From positions 1 through 5,108 of the forward strand of contig JABMDE010000218.1 in NCBI GenBank assembly GCA_015904055.1: a stretch of 5,108 bases of DNA, given 5' to 3'. Each line of letters begins with the position of its first letter. Positions within the stretch are counted from its first letter, which is position 1. Below, one piece after another: positions 1 to 5,108 of the stretch. Below the pieces are notes generated by a model that saw only the letters and a list, made by a program, of their open reading frames with translations, had not been told where the DNA came from and made no database searches. The translations under genes were made by a program, and so were the position numbers. The stretch is from Nitrospira sp. (GTDB lineage Bacteria; Nitrospirota; Nitrospiria; Nitrospirales; Nitrospiraceae).

Positions 1-1
1 G

Positions 2-1729
2 GTGAAGCGGAACGCCTATGGAGCGTCCAGCACGCTGTACCACGAGTTCGAAGCCGCCTTCGAATATGAAGAAACGCCGGACCAGCTCAACGCCATCCGT
101 GACATCATTCGCGATCTGGAATCGACAAAGCCCATGGACCGGCTGGTCTGCGGCGACGTGGGATACGGGAAAACGGAAGTGGCGATGCGCGCCGCGTTCA
201 AAGCGGTGGAGCATGGCCGCCAGGTTGCAGTCCTGGTGCCCACCACCCTGCTGGCCCACCAGCATTATGACAACTTCGCGGAACGATTCGCTCCCTTTCC
301 GGCCCGCGTGGCGCTACTCTCTCGATTCCAATCGCCCAAGGACACCAAAGCGGCGCTCAAAGATGTGGCTGCCGGCCTCATCGATGTCATGATCGGCACC
401 CACCGCCTGCTCCAGAAAGACGTCACGTTCCGCGATCTCGGCCTCGTCATTATCGACGAAGAGCAGTGGTTCGGCGTGAAACACAAGGAACGACTCAAAC
501 AACTTCGTACCCAGGTCGACGTCCTCACCTTGACTGCCACACCCATCCCGCGCACGCTGCAGATGGCCATGTCGAGCGTCCGCGACCTTTCCATTATCGA
601 TACGCCGCCGGCCGGCCGCCTGGCGATCAAAACGGACGTCATCCGCTCCAGCGATAAAACCGTGCGGGATGCGATCCTGCGCGAGCTGGGCCGTGGCGGG
701 CAGGTCTACTTCGTGCACAACCGCGTCGAAACCATGGAGGGAATCGGCGCATGGCTTCGCCGGCTGGTCCCGGAAGCCCGCATGGTGATGGCGCACGGCC
801 AAATGAACGCCAAACCGCTGGAAGCCGTCATGCTGAAATTCGTGAAGCACGAGGCGGACGTCTTGATTGCCTCGGCGATCATCCAGTCCGGCCTCGATGT
901 CCCGAACGCCAACACCATCATCGTGAACCGGGCCGACATGTTCGGCCTCGCGCAGTTGTATCAACTGCGTGGGCGCGTTGGGCGCGGAGGCGAACAGGCC
1001 TTCGCCTACTTCCTGATTCCCGACGAAGGCACACTCACGGGCGACGCGCAGAAACGGCTGATTGCGATTCAACAATTCACCGAATTGGGATCGGGGTTTC
1101 GCATCGCGGCTGCCGACCTCGAAATCCGGGGAGCGGGAAATCTCCTGGGTAAACAGCAATCCGGCCACATCGCCGCGATCGGCCTCGACCTCTACATGCA
1201 GATGGTCGAACAGGCGGTCCAGCGCCTCAAGGGCCTGGTGGTCGAGGACGAGCCGGACCCGACCCTGCAACTCCCGGTATCCGCCTTCATCCCCGAAGGC
1301 TATGTAGCCGACCCCCATCAACGGCTGTCGCTCTATAAACGGCTGACCGCCTGCAACCAAGTCGGAGAACTGGCCTTGCTACACGGAGAAATCCAGGATC
1401 GCTACGGACATCCGCCTGAACCGGTCGAACGGCTGCTGGAAGTCATGCAGCTCCGCACTCATGCCAAACGGCTGCGTTTGGTGTCGATCGAAGTGCATCA
1501 CACGTCGGTGACCGTGTCGTTCAGTCCCAAAGCCGCGGTGTCCGACAAGTCTGTCAACCGGTTGATGGATCGCCTCAAGAAGCGCTTACGATTCCTGAGC
1601 CCCCTCTCCTTTCAGATCCAGATGCCGGAGGAGGACTGGCCGGCCATGTTCTCAGAACTCAACACAACCTTGCAAAGCCTCAGCCTCTGTGATACCAACA
1701 CAACCGGAAAGGACGCCGCTGGATTGTGA
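2..1729 (+). CDS. mfd: Transcription-repair coupling factor Mfd, C-terminal half (5' truncated by window edge)
   Basis: Mfd is a DNA translocase that pushes stalled RNA polymerase off damaged template and recruits UvrA for transcription-coupled repair. Only the last 575 codons are here. Mfd proteins are usually about 1,100-1,200 residues, so the UvrB-like part and the polymerase-interaction domain lie upstream, and the GTG at the left edge is not a real start. Numbering from the first codon, I see Walker A GDVGYGKT (51-58), motif II DEEQ (152-155), motif III TATPIPRT (178-185), motif V around 293-300, motif VI RGRVGR (323-328), the TRG motif EIRGAG (374-379), and then the C-terminal TRCF domain to the end. 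W156 after DEEQ and Q295 in motif V are uncommon residues. The stop overlaps the next gene by four bases, which suggests co-transcription. RecG is excluded by the Mfd-type sequence and C-terminal domain. Confidence 0.97.
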   Translation: MKRNAYGASSTLYHEFEAAFEYEETPDQLNAIRDIIRDLESTKPMDRLVCGDVGYGKTEVAMRAAFKAVEHGRQVAVLVPTTLLAHQHYDNFAERFAPFPARVALLSRFQSPKDTKAALKDVAAGLIDVMIGTHRLLQKDVTFRDLGLVIIDEEQWFGVKHKERLKQLRTQVDVLTLTATPIPRTLQMAMSSVRDLSIIDTPPAGRLAIKTDVIRSSDKTVRDAILRELGRGGQVYFVHNRVETMEGIGAWLRRLVPEARMVMAHGQMNAKPLEAVMLKFVKHEADVLIASAIIQSGLDVPNANTIIVNRADMFGLAQLYQLRGRVGRGGEQAFAYFLIPDEGTLTGDAQKRLIAIQQFTELGSGFRIAAADLEIRGAGNLLGKQQSGHIAAIGLDLYMQMVEQAVQRLKGLVVEDEPDPTLQLPVSAFIPEGYVADPHQRLSLYKRLTACNQVGELALLHGEIQDRYGHPPEPVERLLEVMQLRTHAKRLRLVSIEVHHTSVTVSFSPKAAVSDKSVNRLMDRLKKRLRFLSPLSFQIQMPEEDWPAMFSELNTTLQSLSLCDTNTTGKDAAGL

Positions 1730-2652
1730 TCGGAACCTGTACCTTACGCCCCATGATGTCACGCCACATCCGTTACACTGGCTATACCCCCTTCCGTCTC
1801 TCTCTATTCCTTGCCGGCCTACTGGTCGGACCGGGAGCCATACTGACCGGCTGCGCGCCTCCGCACGAGGAACCGATCGTGGCCCTGGTCAATGGACGGG
1901 CCATTACGCAAACCGAGTTTGATATCCATTGGCGCGAGCTCTCGGAGGCAACCCGCATCCGCTACACGAAAGACGGGGGCAAACGGCGGTTCCTGGACGA
2001 ACTCATCACCCGTGAGCTGTTGATGCAGGAGGCCCGCCGTCGAGGGCTCGATCAAAACGACGCAATCCGCGACAAAGCCCAACGGTACAAAGAACAATTG
2101 ATTCTCGACGAACTGTTGAAGGACAAACTGCAGTCCAAGGTGGAGATCACGAAGGACGAACTCGATGCGTATTATGAGGCACATTCACGAGAGCTGTTGG
2201 ACCCCTTGAAGATCCAGGTCTCCCTGATGCTGCTGCCGAATTTTTCAGCTGCGAAAGATCTCGAAACACAGGTTAATCACGGAGGAAGCTTCGCCGCTTT
2301 CGCCAAACGCTATTCGATCCACGAACAATCAAAAGCCAAGGGCGGCGATCTTGGCCCGTACCGTAAGGGTCTGGTTATCCCCGACGTCGATGCCGTTATT
2401 CACACCCTCAAACCGGGGCTGATCAGCGCTCCGATCAAAACCGAGAGCGGCTATTATCTGGTCATGACCACCCCCCTCGACGCGGAAATCATCCAGGCCG
2501 ACTTGGCGACCCAAGAACGGCTTCGTCAAGAACTTCTAGCCGACAAGCGCCGCAAGCGCTTCGAGGAAGTGATCGCCGATATCCGGACGAATGCCACGGT
2601 TCGACTCGCCGACGCCTCTCGTCATATTACCGACGATGCAGGCAAGCCGTAA
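1726..2652 (+). CDS. SurA/PpiC-family (parvulin-type) foldase lipoprotein
   Basis: This is probably an envelope chaperone of the SurA/PrsA type, anchored by a lipid. Counting from GTG 1726 (308 aa), there is a hydrophobic segment at about 25-41 and a lipobox LTGC with the lipidated Cys at 43. Ala follows it, which by the usual rule favours the outer membrane. A SurA-like N-terminal helical domain spans about 50-155 (it opens with VALVNGRAIT), a parvulin domain about 160-250 (GGDLG at 206-210, SGYY at 241-244), and a charged helical tail follows. The two conserved parvulin histidines appear replaced: Leu at about 168 in VSLMLL, and Tyr in GYY. The usual YSD is YSI. Prolyl isomerase activity is therefore doubtful and a holdase role is as likely. 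The start is uncertain. GTG 1726 overlaps the mfd stop as GTGA, with AAAGGA twelve bases upstream. ATG 1753 or 1756 gives a more usual signal peptide length but has no good ribosome site. Confidence 0.88.
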   Translation: MIGTCTLRPMMSRHIRYTGYTPFRLSLFLAGLLVGPGAILTGCAPPHEEPIVALVNGRAITQTEFDIHWRELSEATRIRYTKDGGKRRFLDELITRELLMQEARRRGLDQNDAIRDKAQRYKEQLILDELLKDKLQSKVEITKDELDAYYEAHSRELLDPLKIQVSLMLLPNFSAAKDLETQVNHGGSFAAFAKRYSIHEQSKAKGGDLGPYRKGLVIPDVDAVIHTLKPGLISAPIKTESGYYLVMTTPLDAEIIQADLATQERLRQELLADKRRKRFEEVIADIRTNATVRLADASRHITDDAGKP

Positions 2653-2725
2653 TTTCCTAACCCTCCCCAAAACCGACTCATTTCGTGTAGAATCGGCTGA
2701 TTCTCGGCTCTCAATCCTTCGTGAC

Positions 2726-2731
2726 AAGGAG
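2726..2731 (+). promoter_or_regulatory. Shine-Dalgarno AAGGAG fixing the GTG 2741 start
   Basis: AAGGAG lies nine bases before GTG 2741 and is the best ribosome-binding site in the window. It selects GTG 2741 over the in-frame ATG at 2591, which would overlap the preceding gene by 62 bases and put 50 extra residues in front of the signal peptide. AAGGA can pair with TCCTT at 2715-2719 across a six-base loop. Confidence 0.75.
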
Positions 2732-2740
2732 CGCGCACGC

Positions 2741-3697
2741 GTGCCGTCCGTTTCTCGCAGACAATATCCGATGGTCCTGTTCACTGCGCTATCGGTGTCC
2801 GTCGGCTTCCTGGCATTGACCCCGCCCCTCACATCGGCTCACCTCGAAGACCGCATTGTGGCCGTGGTGAATTCCGATCTGATCATGCTATCGGACGTCA
2901 AACGCGAGTTTGCGGCACAACAGGAACGCATTAAAAAGCAACATCAGGGCGACGAGCTCGCGCAACACTTGAAACTCGCGGAGTCCATGGCGCTGACGAA
3001 GATGATCGAACGGAAGCTGCAACTGCAAGAAGCCAAAGCACGGAAAGTCGAGGTGTCTGATCAGGAAGTAAAAGTCGCATTCGAGCAGATGAAGCAGCAG
3101 GGAGGAGTGATTGATCCTTCAAACCCCCAGAGCGCGAAAGCCGTTCGAGACCAGTTGATGCTGCTGAAAGTGATCGACCGTGAGGTGCGCGGCAACATCA
3201 TGGTCGGGGAATCAGAAATGAAACGCTATTATCAAGGGCATCGCGACCGCTTCGCCCTTCCAGAAGAATACATGCTGAGCCAGATTATCGTACAGTCCCG
3301 TTCACGCGATGGTGCGGCTGATGCACTCACCAAGATACGCAAAGCAATGGATGAATTGAAGCGCGGCGAGAAGTTCGAGGATGTAGCGCTGCAATATTCG
3401 GATGGACTGAATGCGCTGCAAGGCGGGCGGATCGGACTCGTGCGGCGCGGCGAGCTGTTACCGACAATCGAACGAGCGATCGCACCACTTGTTCCAGGCG
3501 GTATCTCCGATATCGTCGAGAGTGCCGACGGGTTTCACATCTTTCGAGTAGAGGACAAGAAACCTAAGCAGTATCGCCCATTTCAGGAAGTGCAATATGA
3601 GATCCAAGGACTGGTCTTCGAGCAGAAGACTGAAGATGGGTTCCAATCCTGGCTGGCCGACCTGAAAAACAAAGCCTACATCGAAATCAAGTTCTAG
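2741..3697 (+). CDS. Secreted SurA-like periplasmic chaperone with one parvulin domain
   Basis: Likely a periplasmic chaperone for exported or outer-membrane proteins. From GTG 2741 the product is 318 aa. It has a signal peptide with two arginines near the N-terminus, a hydrophobic core at about 11-29 and a likely cleavage after TSA (33). A SurA_N-like domain follows (about 35-155, opening DRIVAVVNSD), then one parvulin domain (about 175-272) and a C-terminal helix (about 280-318) that in SurA folds back on the N-terminal domain. E. coli SurA has two parvulin domains and 428 residues, so this is the shorter single-domain form, and I leave the symbol blank. The first active-site His is Gln181 (LSQIIV where SHIL is usual), whereas Asp221 (YSD) and His266 (GFHIF) are kept. 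It probably shares a role with the lipoprotein gene upstream, 88 bases away. The 3' end overlaps convergent engB by 11 bases. Confidence 0.9.
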   Translation: MPSVSRRQYPMVLFTALSVSVGFLALTPPLTSAHLEDRIVAVVNSDLIMLSDVKREFAAQQERIKKQHQGDELAQHLKLAESMALTKMIERKLQLQEAKARKVEVSDQEVKVAFEQMKQQGGVIDPSNPQSAKAVRDQLMLLKVIDREVRGNIMVGESEMKRYYQGHRDRFALPEEYMLSQIIVQSRSRDGAADALTKIRKAMDELKRGEKFEDVALQYSDGLNALQGGRIGLVRRGELLPTIERAIAPLVPGGISDIVESADGFHIFRVEDKKPKQYRPFQEVQYEIQGLVFEQKTEDGFQSWLADLKNKAYIEIKF

Positions 3698-4289
3698 CCA
3701 GGTCCCGCAGCGCTCCCCATACCCGCTCCCGCCCATCCCCGGTCACAGCCGAATAGGGAATCAACATCTCCCCTTCGATCAATCCCAAGTCCAGATGGGT
3801 TTGACGAAGAGTACGCACCCGTTCACTGGGCTTGAGCTTATCAGCCTTCGTAGCAACGACGAGTGGATTATGCCCGACGGAACGGAGCCAGGCGAGGGTT
3901 TGGCGATCTTGATCAGTCACCACACGGCTTTCAACCAGCAGCATAACACCGAGTAACGGATATCGATCGGTCAGATACGCTTCGAGCAACGGTGCCCACT
4001 CGGCCCGGATCGACCGGGAAACCTTGGCAAACCCATATCCCGGCAGATCCACCAGATAGAACTGCGCTAAATCCGGATCGGACGTCGCCACCCGAAACAG
4101 ATTCACCGCCCTCGTTTTTCCGGGTGTCCGGCTGACCTTCGCCAGATCCCGCCGATTCAACAGAGAGTTGATTAAAGAAGACTTGCCCACATTGGAGCGC
4201 CCGACTACGGCAATCTCACGAAGATCTCCCGGAGGAAATTGTTCTGGATCAACACAGCTTCTGATAAACTCAGCAGTAACGATTTTCAT
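3687..4289 (-). CDS. engB: Ribosome biogenesis GTPase EngB (YsxC/YihA)
   Basis: EngB is a TRAFAC-class GTPase that binds the maturing 50S subunit in the cytoplasm and is essential in many bacteria. The product is 200 aa, normal for the family. The G motifs are in order: G1 GRSNVGKS (30-37), the G2 region with T55/T59 in RTPGKT, G3 DLPGYG (81-86), G4 TKAD (147-150) and G5 SAV (180-182). The family's EFI near the N-terminus is at 7-9. I chose ATG 4289 because AGGA lies five bases before it. The in-frame GTG at 4310 has no ribosome site and only adds seven residues. The segment at 119-124 reads VESRVV, where relatives usually have a D-x-R-H pattern. The gene is transcribed against both neighbours: it converges on the SurA-like gene with an 11-base overlap and diverges from mtgA. 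Its 3' end carries a G-quadruplex motif in the coding strand. Confidence 0.96.
   Translation of the reverse strand: MKIVTAEFIRSCVDPEQFPPGDLREIAVVGRSNVGKSSLINSLLNRRDLAKVSRTPGKTRAVNLFRVATSDPDLAQFYLVDLPGYGFAKVSRSIRAEWAPLLEAYLTDRYPLLGVMLLVESRVVTDQDRQTLAWLRSVGHNPLVVATKADKLKPSERVRTLRQTHLDLGLIEGEMLIPYSAVTGDGRERVWGALRDLART
3715..3740 (-). other. Potential G-quadruplex motif (five G-tracts) in engB coding strand
   Basis: Read on the minus strand, five runs of three or four G (at 3740-3737, 3734-3732, 3730-3728, 3724-3722 and 3718-3715) are separated by loops of only 2, 1, 3 and 3 bases. This satisfies the usual G3+N1-7 rule with one spare tract. It lies inside the last codons of engB (residues 183-192), so it would also be present in the engB mRNA. 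The C-rich partner is the strand matching the SurA-like transcript. Folding is an inference. The tracts also encode the G-D-G-R-E-R-V-W-G stretch after G5, so codon choice alone could explain them. Confidence 0.6.
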
Positions 4290-4293
4290 GCCG

Positions 4294-4298
4294 TTCCT
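4294..4298 (-). promoter_or_regulatory. Ribosome-binding site AGGAA of engB
   Basis: On the minus strand AGGAA is followed by CGGC and then ATG 4289; the AGGA core ends five bases before the start codon. No comparable site precedes the upstream in-frame GTG at 4310, so this site decides the engB start. Confidence 0.55.
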
Positions 4299-4359
4299 AG
4301 GGGGATGCACGGGATTCAGGGTAACAGATAGGTTGCTTCACCCTTATCTCACGCTGCTA

Positions 4360-4379
4360 CACATACGCACCCCACATAC
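4360..4379 (+). repeat. Direct heptamer repeat CACATAC x2 in the engB/mtgA spacer
   Basis: CACATAC occurs at 4360-4366 and again at 4373-4379, a 13-base period with the spacer GCACCC. The second copy ends two bases before the mtgA ATG and the first overlaps the candidate engB -10 box. It could be a small operator or a chance repeat; only exact copies were noted and nothing beyond the sequence supports a function. Confidence 0.45.
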
Positions 4380-4388
4380 TGATGTCAA
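4360..4388 (-). promoter_or_regulatory. Candidate sigma70-type promoter for engB
   Basis: On the minus strand a perfect TTGACA (4388-4383) is followed, after exactly 17 bases, by TATGTG (4365-4360). That hexamer matches the -10 consensus only in its first three bases. The implied transcript start near 4353 gives a leader of roughly 60 bases before ATG 4289. The -35 box overlaps the first codons of mtgA and the -10 box falls in one copy of a repeated heptamer. No other convincing promoter was seen for engB in the 92-base divergent spacer (4290-4381). Confidence 0.35.
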
Positions 4389-5108
4389 CCAAACGCCCGA
4401 TAATCGTTCGCCTACTCCTCTGGAGCATCCTGATTGTGGGGCTACCGCTCGGCGCACTGGCACTGACCTGGCTGGCCACCTTACCCGATGTGGGAACACT
4501 CGCCCGGCACAATCCAGCATCGACCGCTCTCATGGAGAGCCGGGCGGAGAAAGCGGCTAAAGAGAAACACCCCGTCCTGAAGCAATGGTCCTGGGTGCCC
4601 TTGTCGCGGATCTCTTCCCACCTGCAACGGGCTGTTATCGCGGCAGAAGATGCCTCGTTCTTCACCCATGAAGGATTCGATTGGGAGGGCATTCGAGAGG
4701 CTGCACTCCATAATTTTGAAGCAGGGGAAATGAAACGAGGCGGAAGCACAATTACGCAGCAACTGGCCAAAAACCTGTACTTGTCTTCAGAGCGTTCGTT
4801 GACTCGAAAAGCACGCGAGGCCTTGATCACTCGATCGCTCGAGCACCACCTGACCAAGGAGCGCATCCTTGAACTGTATCTGAATGTGGCCGAATGGGGG
4901 CGCGGGGTGTATGGCGCGGAAGCCGCTGCCCGCCACCATTTCGGCAAATCTGCCACCGAGCTGACCCTGGACGAAGCCGCCTGGCTGGCCGCCATGCTGC
5001 CGTCGCCACAACGATACGACCCTATCCGAAAAACTGTGGCGCTGACAAAGCGGCACCAGCGCATCCTTCGGTGGGTCCACAACGTGTCCACCGCCACGCA
5101 CACGCGCG
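4382..5108 (+). CDS. mtgA: Monofunctional biosynthetic peptidoglycan glycosyltransferase (GT51), 3' truncated by window edge
   Basis: MtgA polymerises lipid II into glycan strands at the outer face of the inner membrane and lacks a transpeptidase domain. The reading frame is open from ATG 4382 to the window end (242 codons so far, no stop). A short basic N-terminus (KR at 4-5, R10) and one membrane segment (about 11-33) precede the GT51 domain. Its motifs are all present: EDASFFTHEG (89-98, catalytic Glu89), GGSTITQQLAKN (120-131), RKARE (142-146, second Glu at 146), ILELYLNVAEWGRGVYG (162-178), and the motif ending AAMLPSP (203-209). Motif 5 is reached about 35 residues before the edge, so only a short tail should be missing. 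A bifunctional class A PBP cannot be strictly excluded, but the sequence and end (PQRYDP at 209-214) are MtgA-like. The start is the only in-frame ATG after the stop at 4322, but no Shine-Dalgarno sequence precedes it. Confidence 0.93.
   Translation, partial: MSTKRPIIVRLLLWSILIVGLPLGALALTWLATLPDVGTLARHNPASTALMESRAEKAAKEKHPVLKQWSWVPLSRISSHLQRAVIAAEDASFFTHEGFDWEGIREAALHNFEAGEMKRGGSTITQQLAKNLYLSSERSLTRKAREALITRSLEHHLTKERILELYLNVAEWGRGVYGAEAAARHHFGKSATELTLDEAAWLAAMLPSPQRYDPIRKTVALTKRHQRILRWVHNVSTATHTR

Noticed and set aside
314..1360. Long open frame (348 codons) on the minus strand opposite mfd
   Set aside because: It lies wholly inside a clear mfd coding region with all helicase motifs, its translation resembles no family I know, and long antisense frames are expected in GC-rich coding DNA.
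2665..2693. Promoter with -10 TAGAAT before the SurA-like gene
   Set aside because: The -10 is a good match, but the region 16-18 bases upstream is C-rich with no -35-like hexamer and there is no extended -10, so it is kept only as part of a low-interest finding.
2591..2740. Upstream ATG (2591) as the start of the SurA-like gene
   Set aside because: It would overlap the preceding gene by 62 bases, has no ribosome site and places about 60 polar residues before the hydrophobic core, whereas GTG 2741 has AAGGAG at ideal spacing and a normal signal peptide.
3698..3750. Rho-independent terminator for the mfd/SurA-like operon
   Set aside because: No stem-loop followed by a T-run is present on the plus strand. 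The sequence is C-rich coding DNA of engB.
4239..4268. Possible plus-strand promoter for mtgA (TTGTTC, 18 bases, GATAAA) inside the engB 5' end
   Set aside because: Both boxes are partial matches and the implied leader is over 100 bases long. TTGCTT at 4333-4338 also lacks a convincing -10 partner, so no mtgA promoter is called.
4300..4332. G-rich stretch in the engB/mtgA spacer as a second G-quadruplex
   Set aside because: Only three runs of three or more G occur; the fourth is GG after a nine-base loop, so it fails the usual rule.
4168..4560. Plus-strand open frame crossing the engB/mtgA spacer
   Set aside because: It is antisense to engB in its first part and out of frame with mtgA in its second, and its product has no recognisable features.
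4357..5103. Open frame of 248 codons on the minus strand opposite mtgA
   Set aside because: The plus strand encodes an intact GT51 domain with all five motifs here. The antisense translation is Ser/Arg-rich with no recognisable domain.

Overview
The window looks like ordinary chromosomal housekeeping DNA of a Gram-negative (diderm), moderately GC-rich bacterium. The diderm call rests on a lipoprotein and a secreted protein of the SurA/PpiC periplasmic foldase family and on a monofunctional peptidoglycan glycosyltransferase. The order mfd, PpiC-type lipoprotein, SurA-like protein, and the Mfd sequence itself, remind me of Nitrospirota (Nitrospira-like) or deltaproteobacterial-type genomes. That placement is an impression from memory, not a demonstrated result.

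Layout. From the left edge to 1729 (+) lies the C-terminal half of mfd, the transcription-repair coupling factor: the RecG-like translocase, TRG motif and C-terminal domain. It overlaps by four bases (GTGA) a gene for a parvulin/SurA-type lipoprotein (1726-2652, +). After an 88-base gap comes a second, secreted SurA-like protein (2741-3697, +), whose GTG start is set by a strong Shine-Dalgarno sequence. Its 3' end runs 11 bases into the 3' end of the convergent gene engB/ysxC (3687-4289, -), a GTPase of ribosome assembly. A 92-base divergent spacer separates engB from mtgA (4382 to the right edge, +), a membrane-anchored GT51 peptidoglycan glycosyltransferase cut by the window end.

How the genes relate. 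The two foldase-family genes probably act together in the periplasm on outer-membrane or exported proteins, and they are probably co-transcribed with mfd, although DNA repair and envelope folding have no obvious functional link. EngB serves 50S ribosome assembly. MtgA polymerises glycan strands from lipid II.

I found no mobile element, CRISPR array, RNA gene or clearly novel system. The points most worth a second look are a five-tract G-quadruplex motif in the coding strand of the engB 3' end beside the overlapping convergent junction, the loss of parvulin active-site residues in both foldase-family proteins, uncommon substitutions in Mfd helicase motifs, and a compact engB/mtgA divergent control region with a repeated heptamer.
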